Shown: one piece after another, positions 41,777 through 51,870 of the stretch | Layout: each line of letters begins with the position of its first letter | How positions within the stretch are numbered: the first letter of the stretch is position 1 | Assembly (NCBI GenBank): GCA_002694465.1 | Contig: NZMG01000039.1 | Span: 124,001 to 188,000 of the forward strand | Direction: 5' to 3' | Source: Flavobacteriaceae bacterium | Lineage (GTDB): Bacteria; Bacteroidota; Bacteroidia; Flavobacteriales; Flavobacteriaceae | Length of the DNA: 64,000 nucleotides | Translations under genes and position numbers: made by a program | Notes under the pieces: model-generated | What the model saw: the letters and a program-made list of their open reading frames with translations, nothing else | Told to the model about the DNA's origin: nothing | Database searches by the model: none

Positions 41777-43567
41777 TTATTCTTCCCCGTATAAGTTGTT
41801 TTCCATATCAATATCCGCCATCAATAAAGAAGCATCAATCATCATGTTTTTCACCTTCTTTCCGTTGGTAATTTCAAAGGAATAGGTAGGATACGCCCAT
41901 GCCCAATCTTTTAAAACAGTTCTTTTAAAAGTAGGATATGGGTTGTCTTTTTCACCACGCATCATTTGCAACGGGATGTAAAAGGATTCTTGTGAACCAT
42001 CTTCGTAGGTTACATATAAGTCAATAGGCATTGGCATTAAACCTATTCGTTCTAGAGTTACTTTCGTTTTTCCGGCTTCTTCTGTAACGTCTTTAATGGC
42101 ATAATCAATGGTATTAGTCGTTTGGGCAAAATCCTGTAAGTACCAATCTAACTCAAACCCAGATACTTTTTCAGCTACACGAATAAAATCGTTAGGCGTA
42201 GGATGTTTAAATGCCCATTCTTTATAATACCTTTTAATGGTTTTTTCAAGGTTTTTTTGACCAATTACATATCCTAATTGTGCCATAAAAACAGCTCCTT
42301 TACTATACGCAGAAATTCCATAACTACGGTTAGACGCATAACGATCAGCATGGGTTGTTAAAGGCTGTTCTTGCCCGCTAGTAGCTAAATAACGATACCC
42401 ACGATACGAGCCTGCCACAGGATTAGGATTGTTTTCTTGTAACACTTCATTTTCAGCTAAAGCCGAAATATAGGACGTAAAGCCTTCGTCCATCCATTCG
42501 TGTAAACTCTCGTTTGTGGCTAGCAAAAACTGAAACCAAGAATGTGCCAACTCGTGAGCCGTTACACCCACCAAGCTTTCAAACTTTCGATGTCCTGTGA
42601 TAAGGGTGCACATGGCATATTCCATACCGCCGTCACCCCCTTGAATGACAGAATATTGTTTGTAAGGATATGGCCCAATGTGTTCATTAAAGTAAGCCAT
42701 TAGCTCAGCTGTTTTTGGCTGAAGGTTTTTCCAGTTTTCAAGAATATCGGGGTTATTTTTATAATAAAAGTTTAGAATAACTCCGTTAGGTCCAGGATAG
42801 GTATCGTGGATATAGTCCGGATCCGCCGCCCACGTAAAATCATGCACGTTGGGCGCCACAAAGTGCCAAGTTTTCTTTTTCTTTTTTACTGAAGGCTCTC
42901 CTTGAAGATAGCCTGTTCCTCCTACAACATATTTCTCGTCGATGGTAAGTGTTACCTCAAAATCACCCCAAACTCCATGGAATTCACGTCCAATGTAAGG
43001 ATCTGCATGCCACCCTTGAAAATCATATTCGGCTAATTTAGGGTACCATTGTGTCATGGATAGCGCCACTCCTTCTTCATTATTTCTTCCGCTTCTTCTA
43101 ATTTGGAGCGGAACTTGTGCATCCCATTCCATATAAAAAGTGGTGTTTTGCCCTGGCAAAATAGGCTGGTTTAAAGCCACTTCAAGGATGGTTCCCACAA
43201 CCTCGTAAGAAAGCGTCACACCATCTTGTGTTAGCTTTATAGGCTTTATAAATCCAATTTCTGAAGGCGATAATTTTGAAATTCTATCGGCTACACGTGG
43301 GTCTGCATCCGAAATTGTCATCGAACGCACATCCATTTCACTTCCGGGTTGAAAGGCATTAAAATGCAAATGATAAAAAACTTTGGACAAAGTATCGGGA
43401 GAATTGTTGGTGTACACCAAATCCTGAGTTCCTTTATATTGCCAATTGGTAACGTCCATATCAATGGACATTTTATAATTCACTTTTTGTTGCCAGTAAG
43501 AGGTATTGTTTTGAGCAGTTACCGAAACAACTAGTAGTAACGCCCAAAAAGCATTAAAAAACTTCAT
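41777..43567 (-). CDS. M1 family metallopeptidase (secreted aminopeptidase)
   Basis: A 596-aa zinc metallopeptidase of the M1 family with a signal peptide (about 1-18, FWALLLVVSVTAQ). The N-terminal beta saddle is followed by the catalytic domain with QGGDGGMEYAMCTLI (GxMEN equivalent, here GGMEY), HELAHSWFQFL and, 18 residues after the HExxH block, WMDEGFTSY, supplying the third zinc ligand Glu. The absence of the fourth C-terminal domain matches short bacterial M1 enzymes. The start of the gene overlaps the stop of the S8 protease by one base. Confidence 0.93.
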   Translation of the reverse strand: MKFFNAFWALLLVVSVTAQNNTSYWQQKVNYKMSIDMDVTNWQYKGTQDLVYTNNSPDTLSKVFYHLHFNAFQPGSEMDVRSMTISDADPRVADRISKLSPSEIGFIKPIKLTQDGVTLSYEVVGTILEVALNQPILPGQNTTFYMEWDAQVPLQIRRSGRNNEEGVALSMTQWYPKLAEYDFQGWHADPYIGREFHGVWGDFEVTLTIDEKYVVGGTGYLQGEPSVKKKKKTWHFVAPNVHDFTWAADPDYIHDTYPGPNGVILNFYYKNNPDILENWKNLQPKTAELMAYFNEHIGPYPYKQYSVIQGGDGGMEYAMCTLITGHRKFESLVGVTAHELAHSWFQFLLATNESLHEWMDEGFTSYISALAENEVLQENNPNPVAGSYRGYRYLATSGQEQPLTTHADRYASNRSYGISAYSKGAVFMAQLGYVIGQKNLEKTIKRYYKEWAFKHPTPNDFIRVAEKVSGFELDWYLQDFAQTTNTIDYAIKDVTEEAGKTKVTLERIGLMPMPIDLYVTYEDGSQESFYIPLQMMRGEKDNPYPTFKRTVLKDWAWAYPTYSFEITNGKKVKNMMIDASLLMADIDMENNLYGEE

Positions 43568-45243
43568 TATCGCGACATTTTATCTGCCATAATTAAGGCA
43601 TTATACAAATTCACCATTTTTCCTGACGCCGAAATATTTCCAAATTTATCTTGGTTAGATTGGTCACCTCCTAAAATTACAGTTGCAGTTGAGCTCAAAC
43701 CACTATCCATTAAAATTTGCTTTACTTGTTTAGCAGAAAGTGAAGGATAGTACGAACGAATCATAGCGGCAACACCTGCCACAGCTGGAGCAGCCATTGA
43801 GGTTCCTTGTAAATATTCATACGTGTTTAACGGTGTGGTAGACCAAATTTTAACACCTGGAGCAAATACATCTACGGTGGTTTTTCCGTAGTTGGAAAAG
43901 TTCGCTACAAGTTCACTTCCGTATTTGTAGTTAAGTGCTCCAATAGTGATGAAAGTATCGCCTATTTCTGAAGTTTCTCCCACTTTTGAATCGTTAGGAT
44001 ATACTTGAACTTTGTCTAAATCCACCCCATCATTACCTGCCGCATTTACGATTAATACATCCTTATCAGAAGCGTATTTAATTGCGTCCCAAACCCATTG
44101 AGGGTGCGGAGAGTAGTATTTTCCGAAACTAGTGTTTATTACTTTTGCACCATTATCTACTGCGTAACGAATGGCCAATGCGATGTCTTTATCATATTCG
44201 TCCCCATCTGGTACAGCACGAACAACCATAATTTCAACATTGTTTGCAACACCGTCCATTCCAATACCATTTCCTCTTTTTGCGGCAATAATTCCAGCTA
44301 CGTGTGTCCCGTGGCGTGCATCCTCTTTTTTAGGATCTGGACCATCCACATCATTGTTTCCATAATATTTTGATGAAAAGTCATCAGGGTCGTCACCAAG
44401 TTTTTCACTTCTGAAGTCTTTATCCATATTAAAATGACTTTTTAAACGGCCATCGAAATACTCGATTCCATCATTAAGCTGTTTTAATACTTCAGGAACC
44501 GAATCTCCAAAACTCAACATTTGAGTCAACATTCCAATTTGTTGTTGCTCCGTTTCCGTTGGACTTGCAATACCATTTAAATCGGTAACAGTATAATCTT
44601 CTTTTCCTAATTTTTTTGAAATAGCAGCGTGAGCAGGAGCTACTTGACCAAGAATTTGCTCATAGCGAGCTTTGTTTGCTTGCGTTTCTCCAAATTCCTT
44701 TTCATATTCAGCCTTAGCCCTTTTGTAAATTTCAAAGTCGCCACGATCTGCGGCACTTATGGAAGCTTCAGATTTACCTTTAAATTTTGGTTCTAATTTT
44801 TTTATATAGCGAACATATTCCATGTTTTCTTCCACGATATTTCCAAGAAAATTCCATCCGTGGATATCATCTACATATCCGTTTTTATCGTCATCAATTC
44901 CATTGCCAGCAATTTCATCATCATTAACCCAAATAACATCTTTTAGGTCTTCGTGTTCAACATCAATTCCACTGTCAATGACAGCCACAAGCACTTTACT
45001 ATTTTTTCTTCCTTTAAGAATTTCAGTATAGGCTTTGTCAACACTCATTCCAGGAATGGTATCGCTTAACAAGTCTGCAGCACCCCAAGTTTTGGTTTCA
45101 GCTTCGGTAAGTGGAGCCGCTTTTAAAGGCAAGTTATCAATGTTTGCAATTGGGGTTGAAACTATAGGCGCAACGCTACCTCCACAAGAAGAAAGTATTG
45201 CAGCGGAAGCTACAGTAAGTAAAGAAATTTTAAAAATGTTCAT
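43567..45243 (-). CDS. S8 family subtilisin-like serine protease (lipoprotein)
   Basis: A 558-aa exported subtilase with lipoprotein signal (LSSCGGSVAP, Cys near residue 20). The catalytic triad is complete: Asp in VAVIDSGIDVEHEDL, His in RHGTHVAGIIAAKR, and Ser in GTSMAAPAVAGVAAM. A long insert of about 180 residues between Asp and His is helical. It is co-oriented and adjacent to M1 peptidase and a TPR gene. It probably acts in the periplasm or at the cell surface, degrading proteins for feeding or quality control. Confidence 0.94.
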   Translation of the reverse strand: MNIFKISLLTVASAAILSSCGGSVAPIVSTPIANIDNLPLKAAPLTEAETKTWGAADLLSDTIPGMSVDKAYTEILKGRKNSKVLVAVIDSGIDVEHEDLKDVIWVNDDEIAGNGIDDDKNGYVDDIHGWNFLGNIVEENMEYVRYIKKLEPKFKGKSEASISAADRGDFEIYKRAKAEYEKEFGETQANKARYEQILGQVAPAHAAISKKLGKEDYTVTDLNGIASPTETEQQQIGMLTQMLSFGDSVPEVLKQLNDGIEYFDGRLKSHFNMDKDFRSEKLGDDPDDFSSKYYGNNDVDGPDPKKEDARHGTHVAGIIAAKRGNGIGMDGVANNVEIMVVRAVPDGDEYDKDIALAIRYAVDNGAKVINTSFGKYYSPHPQWVWDAIKYASDKDVLIVNAAGNDGVDLDKVQVYPNDSKVGETSEIGDTFITIGALNYKYGSELVANFSNYGKTTVDVFAPGVKIWSTTPLNTYEYLQGTSMAAPAVAGVAAMIRSYYPSLSAKQVKQILMDSGLSSTATVILGGDQSNQDKFGNISASGKMVNLYNALIMADKMSR

Positions 45244-45254
45244 CTGTTTATAAA

Positions 45255-46115
45255 TTAATTAAATAGTTCGTTAAAAGTAAAAACCTGATCAAGGCGAACC
45301 CCTTTTTCAGTATGTTTTACGGTAATTATTTGATTGTGAGCATCGTGCTCTAAAAATAGGTAGTACTTATTATCTGCTGCCGCATTTAGAAATTTTTCCT
45401 TTTCAGGCATAGTTAACAAAGGCCTAGTGTCATATCCCATTACAAAGGGAAGAGGTAGATGCCCTGCAGTGGGTAACAAGTCTGCCATAAAAACGATGGT
45501 TTTGCCTTTATATTGGATATGAGGAATCATTTGCTTTTCGGTATGTCCATCGGCAAAAAAGATTCCGAAATCCAGTTCATTTGCTTCAGAAAAATCTTGA
45601 ACAGGGTCTTTTACGAAATGCAGTTGCCCACTTTCTTCCATGGGAAGAATGTTTTCTTTTAAAAAGGATGCTTGTTCTCTTCGGTTGGGTTCTGTGGCCC
45701 ATTTCCAATGCCACTGGTTGCTCCAAAATCTTGCATTTTTAAAAGCAGGCACATATCCAGTTCGGTTTTTATTCCATTGGATGCTTCCACCACAATGGTC
45801 AAAATGAAGATGTGTTAAAAAAACATCGGTTACATCATCTTTATGAAAGCCAGCTTTTTTTAAAGAATCATCCAAATTGTAGTCTCCCCAAGGATAATAA
45901 TAACCAAAAAACTTATCGCTTTGTTTGTTTCCCATGCCATTATCAATAAGGGTAAGTCGATTGCCATTTTCAATAAGGAGACACCGTGAAGCAATATCAA
46001 TCATATTATTATTATCGGCTGGATTGGTTTTAGACCAAAGAGATTTTGGAACAACGCCAAACATGGCACCGCCGTCAAGCTTAAAATTTCCAGCTTCAAT
46101 AGGAATTAATTTCAT
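45255..46115 (-). CDS. MBL-fold metallo-hydrolase
   Basis: A 286-aa metallo-beta-lactamase-superfamily hydrolase with no signal peptide. It shows THLHFDHCGG (HxHxDH-type, the metal ligands), a DNGMGNKQSDKFFGYY segment, HTEKQMIPHI (third His) and the C-terminal LEHDAH. The pattern is like AHL lactonase or glyoxalase II relatives, but the substrate cannot be fixed. It lies 11 nt upstream of the S8 protease start on the same strand. Confidence 0.85.
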   Translation of the reverse strand: MKLIPIEAGNFKLDGGAMFGVVPKSLWSKTNPADNNNMIDIASRCLLIENGNRLTLIDNGMGNKQSDKFFGYYYPWGDYNLDDSLKKAGFHKDDVTDVFLTHLHFDHCGGSIQWNKNRTGYVPAFKNARFWSNQWHWKWATEPNRREQASFLKENILPMEESGQLHFVKDPVQDFSEANELDFGIFFADGHTEKQMIPHIQYKGKTIVFMADLLPTAGHLPLPFVMGYDTRPLLTMPEKEKFLNAAADNKYYLFLEHDAHNQIITVKHTEKGVRLDQVFTFNELFN

Positions 46116-46322
46116 AGGAAGCGCAAATTAGCAAAACTGACACATTTTAAATATGAGAGTAGCCACTAATTTTGAAGAATTTAACAAAAAGATGCATTTA
46201 ATTTTATTTTTTTTAAAAAGTTCTAATTTTTTGTGTGTAAAAAACAATATTTTGTCAATTGCAATAAATAGTTTGGGACTGTAATTAGTTTCTTCCTATT
46301 TTTAGAAAATTAAAAAATATTT

Positions 46323-48188
46323 ATGGTTGAATTAGCGGGTATCATTATTCTAGGAATTTTAGCACAATGGTTTGCTTGGAAATTTAAGATTCCTGCTATA
46401 CTGCCCTTAATTCTTATTGGGTTATTAGTTGGCCCCATTGCTACTTTAATAACTGAAAATGGTCAATCTTGGATACAACCCATTTGGGATGGGAATCGGG
46501 GATTATTTCCAGGAGATAATCTATTTTCTTTTGTCTCATTAGCTATTGGAATTATTTTATTTGAAGGAGGACTAACTTTAAAAAGAGGGGAGTTATCTAA
46601 AGTGGGTCCTGTAATAGGAAAACTAATTAGTCTTGGAGCTGCCATTACTTTTTTTGGTGCAGGAGTAGCTGCACACTACATTTTTGGACTTAACTGGCGA
46701 ATTTCCTTTTTGTTTTCGGCCTTAATTATTGTTACTGGACCAACGGTAATTTCGCCCATATTGCGAAATATTCCGTTAAAGAAAGATGTTTCAGCAGTAT
46801 TAAAGTGGGAAGGAATCTTAATAGATCCCATTGGAGCTTTAGTAGCTGTTTTAATTTTTGAATTTATCAGTATCGAAGGAGATGCAGGCTATTCTAAACA
46901 AGCATTAATAGAGTTTGGCAAGATTATTCTTATTGGATTCTCCTTCGGAATTTCGGGAGGTTATGCTCTTTATTTTGCCATAAAAAGAAAATGGATTCCT
47001 CACTATTTACTCAATGTTGTTGCACTATCTGTTGTGTTACTCATCTTTGTTGAAAGTGACATTTTTGCACACGAGTCAGGGTTATTATCTGTTGTTGTGA
47101 TGGGAATGTTTTTAGGTAATAGTGACCTTCCAAACTTAAAAGAGTTACTCTATTTTAAAGAATCTTTAAGCGTTTTATTAATTTCTATTTTATTCATTTT
47201 ATTGGCAGCGAATATTTCTATAGACGATTTGCTGTTAATATATAACTGGAACACAGCCATCCTTTTGGCAGTGGTCATATTTATTTTAAGACCGCTTTCG
47301 GTTTTTGCGAGCACTATAAATTCTTCATTAAAGTTAAATGAAAAACTATTTATTAGTTGGGTAGGTCCTCGTGGAATTGTAGCAGCTGGGATTGCTTCTC
47401 TGTTTGGTACAAAACTAGCTTTAAGAGGGTTCCCAGGAGCAGAGTATATTACACCATTGGTGTTCGCAGTTGTTTTAGTTACTGTTTTATTGAATGCAAC
47501 CACTGCAAGGTTTTTTGCTTCAGTTGTTGGGGTATTTTTAAAAACCTCAGAGGGAGTTTTAATCGTAGGCGCGTCAAAGGTATCGAGACTTATTGCAAAT
47601 TATTTACAAAATAATGGTCGTCATGTAGTTTTGGTAGACTCTAATCAGTCCAACGTGGCTCAAGCTCAGGAGTTGGGTCTGGAAGCTTTTAATGCCAATA
47701 TTTATGCAGCGGATCTTGCCTCGGATATAGAATTGAGTGATGTGGGATATTTATTAGCACTTACGGGTAGTGAAGAGGTAAATAAACAAGCCATTAATCG
47801 TTTTGGTAAAATATTTGGTGAAACAGGAATTTTTAGACTTATGTCTGCAGAAGAAAAACTTCAGGGCGTTGAAGAAAATGATTCCAAAGAGCTTTTTTCA
47901 AACACTCATGACTATACCATGCTTGAAGAAGTTGCAAGAGTGTATCCGTCCATACAGGAGGTTCCTCTACAATCGAAAGAACAGTTTTTAAAATTGCTTT
48001 CTATTATTGAAAAAGATGACAATACTGTGGCGTTATTTTTAAAGCTTTCGTCAGGGTTTTTAGAAATTATAAATACCCCTAAAGAAATGGATGTTAGTGA
48101 GGATAGCCAATTGGTGTATTTGGGAAAACCATTAGATATTGAAGAGCTCAATAGTGTAGCAAGAAATCAAAAGGCTGCAAAAAGGTAA
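46323..48188 (+). CDS. Cation:proton antiporter (CPA1/NhaP type) with C-terminal RCK_N domain
   Basis: A 621-aa inner-membrane antiporter, probably Na+(K+)/H+ exchange. About twelve helices span residues 1-395, including SFVSLAIGIILFEGGLTLK, the family core GPTVISPIL, ILIDPIGALVAVL (ion-site Asp), and WVGPRGIVAAGIASL. The C-terminal part has an RCK_N/TrkA-N-like nucleotide-binding domain, with the Rossmann start GVLIVGASKVSRLIANYLQNNGRHVVLVD, and is likely a regulator by NAD(H). It is transcribed alone, divergent from the MBL gene. Confidence 0.9.
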   Translation: MVELAGIIILGILAQWFAWKFKIPAILPLILIGLLVGPIATLITENGQSWIQPIWDGNRGLFPGDNLFSFVSLAIGIILFEGGLTLKRGELSKVGPVIGKLISLGAAITFFGAGVAAHYIFGLNWRISFLFSALIIVTGPTVISPILRNIPLKKDVSAVLKWEGILIDPIGALVAVLIFEFISIEGDAGYSKQALIEFGKIILIGFSFGISGGYALYFAIKRKWIPHYLLNVVALSVVLLIFVESDIFAHESGLLSVVVMGMFLGNSDLPNLKELLYFKESLSVLLISILFILLAANISIDDLLLIYNWNTAILLAVVIFILRPLSVFASTINSSLKLNEKLFISWVGPRGIVAAGIASLFGTKLALRGFPGAEYITPLVFAVVLVTVLLNATTARFFASVVGVFLKTSEGVLIVGASKVSRLIANYLQNNGRHVVLVDSNQSNVAQAQELGLEAFNANIYAADLASDIELSDVGYLLALTGSEEVNKQAINRFGKIFGETGIFRLMSAEEKLQGVEENDSKELFSNTHDYTMLEEVARVYPSIQEVPLQSKEQFLKLLSIIEKDDNTVALFLKLSSGFLEIINTPKEMDVSEDSQLVYLGKPLDIEELNSVARNQKAAKR

Positions 48189-48227
48189 AAATAAACTTAA
48201 CAAAAAGGCGTTTCTTAAAAAAGACTT

Positions 48228-48452
48228 ATGAGGTTTCTATTTCCCCTACTCGTATTTTTTACCTTGGTTGTTTCTTGTAAGAAAGACGATTCGCGTTCTT
48301 GTACTATTTGCAATTCTCCAGAAACATTTGAATTTGAGGTTTGCCGCGAAAGCAATGGAAATGCTTCGGTTAATGGAGATGATACTGGTACCAATTACGA
48401 CGTTTATGTATCAGGTCTTGAAGAAGCTGGGGCCACGTGTGGAGGGAATTAA
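48228..48452 (+). CDS. Small lipoprotein, Cys-rich
   Basis: A 74-aa predicted lipoprotein: signal (about 1-16) with lipobox TLVVSC, then KKDDSRS and CTIC, and two more Cys (FEVC, ATCGGN). The mature part is acidic and small. Similar proteins with a YDVYVSGLEEAGATC-type ending seem common in flavobacteria, but no function is known. It lies 40 nt after the antiporter gene on the same strand and before a bidirectional terminator. The ORF in another frame at 48268 is a shadow. Confidence 0.65.
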   Translation: MRFLFPLLVFFTLVVSCKKDDSRSCTICNSPETFEFEVCRESNGNASVNGDDTGTNYDVYVSGLEEAGATCGGN

Positions 48453-48461
48453 AAATTTATA

Positions 48462-48500
48462 ACCCCAAGAGATTCTTTTAAGAATCGCTTGGAGTTATTT
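48462..48500. terminator. Bidirectional terminator-like hairpin
   Basis: Long imperfect stem AACCCCAAGAGATTCTT/AAGAATCGCTTGGAGTT with two mismatches and a short TT loop, between the convergent small lipoprotein and Kelch genes. The flanks are T-rich to the right and A-rich to the left. Confidence 0.7.
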
Positions 48501-48516
48501 TCAAGAATTAGCATAT

Positions 48517-50205
48517 TTAGAAATTAGGCACGAACCAAATATCATTAAGCAACGAGGTGCCATTTTTACCACCATAAATTACTATTTCTCCGTCTATGGC
48601 AACGCAATCAAACTCTTGACGCCCTTTAAAATCTCCTGATCCAGAATCGTTGGAGTTATGTGGCTCTAACTCCAACCAGGTTTCACCATCATCGGTTACC
48701 CAAGCATCATTTAAAGAATCAATACTAATTCCGGTGTTGGGATCTATTCCATTCCCGCCAAAAAGCCAAAGGATATCTCCGTCACTTTGTACTTCCATGA
48801 CATGTTCGGTTCTTGCTGTAAAGGGTCCAGTTGCAGACACTAAAGTCCAATTAACACCGTTGGTGGAGGACCAAATATCATTCATTCTTTCAATACCCGT
48901 TGAGCCTCCAGCAAGAATAATTTTATCTTTAAAAACAACGGCTTGATGTCCATATCTTGGTGAAAATCCAGCGTCATCTGTTTCTAGTATCCATTCAATT
49001 TCTCCATTGGTGTCGGGAATTCCATTTGTACTCCATACATCATTTTTTAATATCCCAGAGGCGCTACCCCCAATAACATAAAGTCTATCGTAAAAAACAA
49101 CGGCTTGATGTTGGTGTCTGGGTGCATAATGCGTACCCTGGCTCACATTTCCAGAATAGGGAACAAACTCCCAATTAATTCCATCGGAACTTTTATGAGC
49201 CGTACTACCATTACCATTGAGCACCCAAATTTCATTTCTAAAAACAACCGCTTGATGTTCTTCGCTAGGCGTAAAACCTTCGGGAGGAGCAGTATTTTCT
49301 TTCACCAAGCTCCATGTATTACCACCGTCGCTGCTATTCCAAACATCGTTATATTCTCCCCCGCTACCATCATCATTTATTGCGAGACCACCAATTATCC
49401 AAATTTTACCATTATAATTAATCATTTGATGTCCTCTTCTACCAACTTGGTTGGCTATTGCATTACTAGAAATAAGGGTATAATTTCCATTTCCGCTAGA
49501 AGAGCCATCACCAGTTGTGAATGAAAAAATAGATGAATTAATACCGTTTCCTGCGGTATCTAGTGCCTGTACGTACCAAAAATAGGTTGTGTTTGGCAAT
49601 AATGAACCCACCGGAAGTGTTGTTCCTTGTACACCAGCACCTATTCTTACAGGAACGTTTTCTCCAAGGTAGATATCATAAACTATAGGATCATTTTCTG
49701 GATCTGTAGCAGCTTGCCATGATAGTATTGGGTCTGAAGGCACATCAGTTTCATTGTCGAAGGGTGATACCAAATCAAATGGATTCGGCGGTAAATTTTG
49801 AACGTCTGCAGTAATAAATGAAAAAACATTGTTACTATTTACATTTCCACCACCACTTATTTTTGCTTTTACATACCACTTATATTGTGTGGTTGCCAAC
49901 AGTGCGTTTGTTACAGTATAAGTATTTGTAGTTATTCCACTTTTATGAAGTTGGGTGGGCAAGGATCCACTAGGAACTTCATTTGCCTTTTGAATGTATA
50001 AATCATAAGTTACAGATTCGCCATTTGGGCCGGTACTTTCTTCCCACGTAAAGGTTGGTGTAAAACTCACGCCAGTTGCATTGTTAGAAACAAATAACAA
50101 ATTAAAACTGGAAGGATTAACAGCACCCTCATTTGTATCATCTTTGCTACACGAAACTAGGATAGTTATGGGGATAAGAAACAAGATTAATTTTGAGATT
50201 TTCAT
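48517..50205 (-). CDS. Kelch-repeat lipoprotein with two FN3/Ig-like domains
   Basis: A 562-aa exported protein (lipobox ILVSCSKDD, Cys near residue 19). Two fibronectin/Ig-like domains at about 33-132 and 140-232 (FDNETDVPSDPILSWQAATDPENDP) precede a Kelch-type beta-propeller of about five blades (HQMINYNGKIWIIGGL, HQAVVFRNEIWVLNG, HQAVVFYDRLYVIGG, HQAVVFKDKIILAGG, HVMEVQSDGDILWLFGG). Kelch propellers bind glycans or proteins. The LytTR regulator lies 102 nt upstream, same strand, and could control it. No catalytic motif is seen. Confidence 0.85.
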   Translation of the reverse strand: MKISKLILFLIPITILVSCSKDDTNEGAVNPSSFNLLFVSNNATGVSFTPTFTWEESTGPNGESVTYDLYIQKANEVPSGSLPTQLHKSGITTNTYTVTNALLATTQYKWYVKAKISGGGNVNSNNVFSFITADVQNLPPNPFDLVSPFDNETDVPSDPILSWQAATDPENDPIVYDIYLGENVPVRIGAGVQGTTLPVGSLLPNTTYFWYVQALDTAGNGINSSIFSFTTGDGSSSGNGNYTLISSNAIANQVGRRGHQMINYNGKIWIIGGLAINDDGSGGEYNDVWNSSDGGNTWSLVKENTAPPEGFTPSEEHQAVVFRNEIWVLNGNGSTAHKSSDGINWEFVPYSGNVSQGTHYAPRHQHQAVVFYDRLYVIGGSASGILKNDVWSTNGIPDTNGEIEWILETDDAGFSPRYGHQAVVFKDKIILAGGSTGIERMNDIWSSTNGVNWTLVSATGPFTARTEHVMEVQSDGDILWLFGGNGIDPNTGISIDSLNDAWVTDDGETWLELEPHNSNDSGSGDFKGRQEFDCVAIDGEIVIYGGKNGTSLLNDIWFVPNF

Positions 50206-50307
50206 AGTATTTAATTTTATGATTCACTCCAAATGTACTTGTGAAAAGGCCTCCTTTAATAAGAATGTGATGAATTACATGAAAAACGATATGAATAACA
50301 GAATCTG

Positions 50308-51855
50308 TTAAGAAAGATTTTGCTTATAGGTTCTAGAAACAGGAATTTCTACTCCATTTTGAAGCCTTAAAGAGGTAGCGCTTAAAGACTCAATGACATT
50401 TTTATTTACAATAAACGAGCGATGTGTTTGTACAAAATTTGGTGGTAATTGATTGGCGACCGTTTTTAATTTATTGCGATCAATTACTTTTTTCCCCTTA
50501 GAGAAAAACTCTAAATAATTACCATCAGACTTAATATAATCTAAATCTTTTATATACACCTTCGCTTTGTTATTAAGTGCAATATATTTTGCCTCTACTT
50601 TTTTTTCAATAGCAGCTTTTTCAGATTCAACACTCTTTACTTTTTGAATATAAGCCACAAGCTTCCTCCCCAAAAACAGAGATATAATTAAAAACAGAAT
50701 AGATAAAGTTGCCCATTGCCATCTTCTCCTTGTTTGTTGAGAAAGTAGAAGTGCGGTTTCTTGATTGGCCTTTTCAAGTCTTAAAATGTCGTTTGCTTGC
50801 TTTTCTACTTGATATTTTGAAGTAATTTCTGCAATCCGTTCATTCTCCTGATAAGTGGCTATAGAATCTTTAATCTTTGAAAGTGTTTCAGCATACAGGA
50901 AAGCATTCCTAAAGTCACTTTTATTTTTATATCCCAAAATAAGCATCTCATACATTAAGGGTTTTAGAGATCGCTTTTCAGAAAGCTCGATAGCCGTTAA
51001 AAGATTTCTAATTCCCTCCTCATTTCGGTTTAGCCTAATTTGAGATTTTCCTAAAATAAAGTAGGAGAAATCTAAATTTTGAGTATATCCAATATTCGTC
51101 TTTATATCAATTGCTTTTTTTGCCATTTCAATGGCTTCGACGTATTTTTTATTATCTATATAGTTTTTACTTAAGTCATGATAAATTACCGATGCGAGCC
51201 TTGACTCATCTGGATTTTCTATACTTTTTAAGGCATCAAAACAAATTTTCAACTTGGTTTCAAAATTTTCTTTGGCCCCTCGTTTTACCTCCTCATGGGT
51301 TACAGATAAACCACTTGTTTTAAAACTAGAGTGGTATAATGATTTGTCATAAAAAAAGTCTGCCTGTTCATTCTTGCCTTCATTTTCATAGATGATTCCA
51401 ATGTTAAGATAGGTTCTTGCAAGATAATCGTGTGAACTTATTTCCTCGAAAATGTCCAAGGCCGCTATATAGTTTTCTAAAGCCACATCTCTTTGTTCTT
51501 TTAGTGAATTTATGGATCCTAAATTAGCATAGGTAATACCTAAGTCTATTTTGTTAATTTTTGATTTATTCTGAAGGTTTTGGTTTAGTAATTTTTCAGC
51601 TTCTTGATACTTTTTTTTGCTAATTAAATAGGTTGCATGTTGAGCAATGGCTTGCCCTATAACAGAAACATCACCCTGCTTTAAAGCTTTTTTATAGGCC
51701 AAACCTGAGTAGTATAAAGCACTATCTTGATTCGTCTTATAAAAAACTTTGGCTTTTTGCAACAACGAATCAAAGTCGATTTGCGTATGGTCTTGAGAAA
51801 AGGCTGTAGATTCAGATAGAATTAGAAAGCCAATAATGAAAAGTACTTTATTCAT
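50308..51855 (-). CDS. TPR-domain membrane protein with C-terminal LytTR DNA-binding domain
   Basis: A 515-aa regulator: signal or membrane start (about 2-20), a TPR-rich periplasmic-facing sensor (about 25-350, e.g. LYYSGLAYKKALKQGDVSVIGQAIAQH), one membrane helix near 375-395 (WATLSILFLIISLFLGRKLV), a short linker and a LytTR domain (about 425-515: YIKDLDYIKSDGNYLEFFSKGKKVI, NFVQTHRSFIVNKN). LytTR domains bind DNA as dimers. It probably senses something outside the cytoplasm and controls nearby genes such as the Kelch lipoprotein. It sits downstream of a lepA terminator, so it has its own promoter. Confidence 0.9.
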   Translation of the reverse strand: MNKVLFIIGFLILSESTAFSQDHTQIDFDSLLQKAKVFYKTNQDSALYYSGLAYKKALKQGDVSVIGQAIAQHATYLISKKKYQEAEKLLNQNLQNKSKINKIDLGITYANLGSINSLKEQRDVALENYIAALDIFEEISSHDYLARTYLNIGIIYENEGKNEQADFFYDKSLYHSSFKTSGLSVTHEEVKRGAKENFETKLKICFDALKSIENPDESRLASVIYHDLSKNYIDNKKYVEAIEMAKKAIDIKTNIGYTQNLDFSYFILGKSQIRLNRNEEGIRNLLTAIELSEKRSLKPLMYEMLILGYKNKSDFRNAFLYAETLSKIKDSIATYQENERIAEITSKYQVEKQANDILRLEKANQETALLLSQQTRRRWQWATLSILFLIISLFLGRKLVAYIQKVKSVESEKAAIEKKVEAKYIALNNKAKVYIKDLDYIKSDGNYLEFFSKGKKVIDRNKLKTVANQLPPNFVQTHRSFIVNKNVIESLSATSLRLQNGVEIPVSRTYKQNLS

Positions 51856-51870
51856 ACTGAAAAAGGTACA

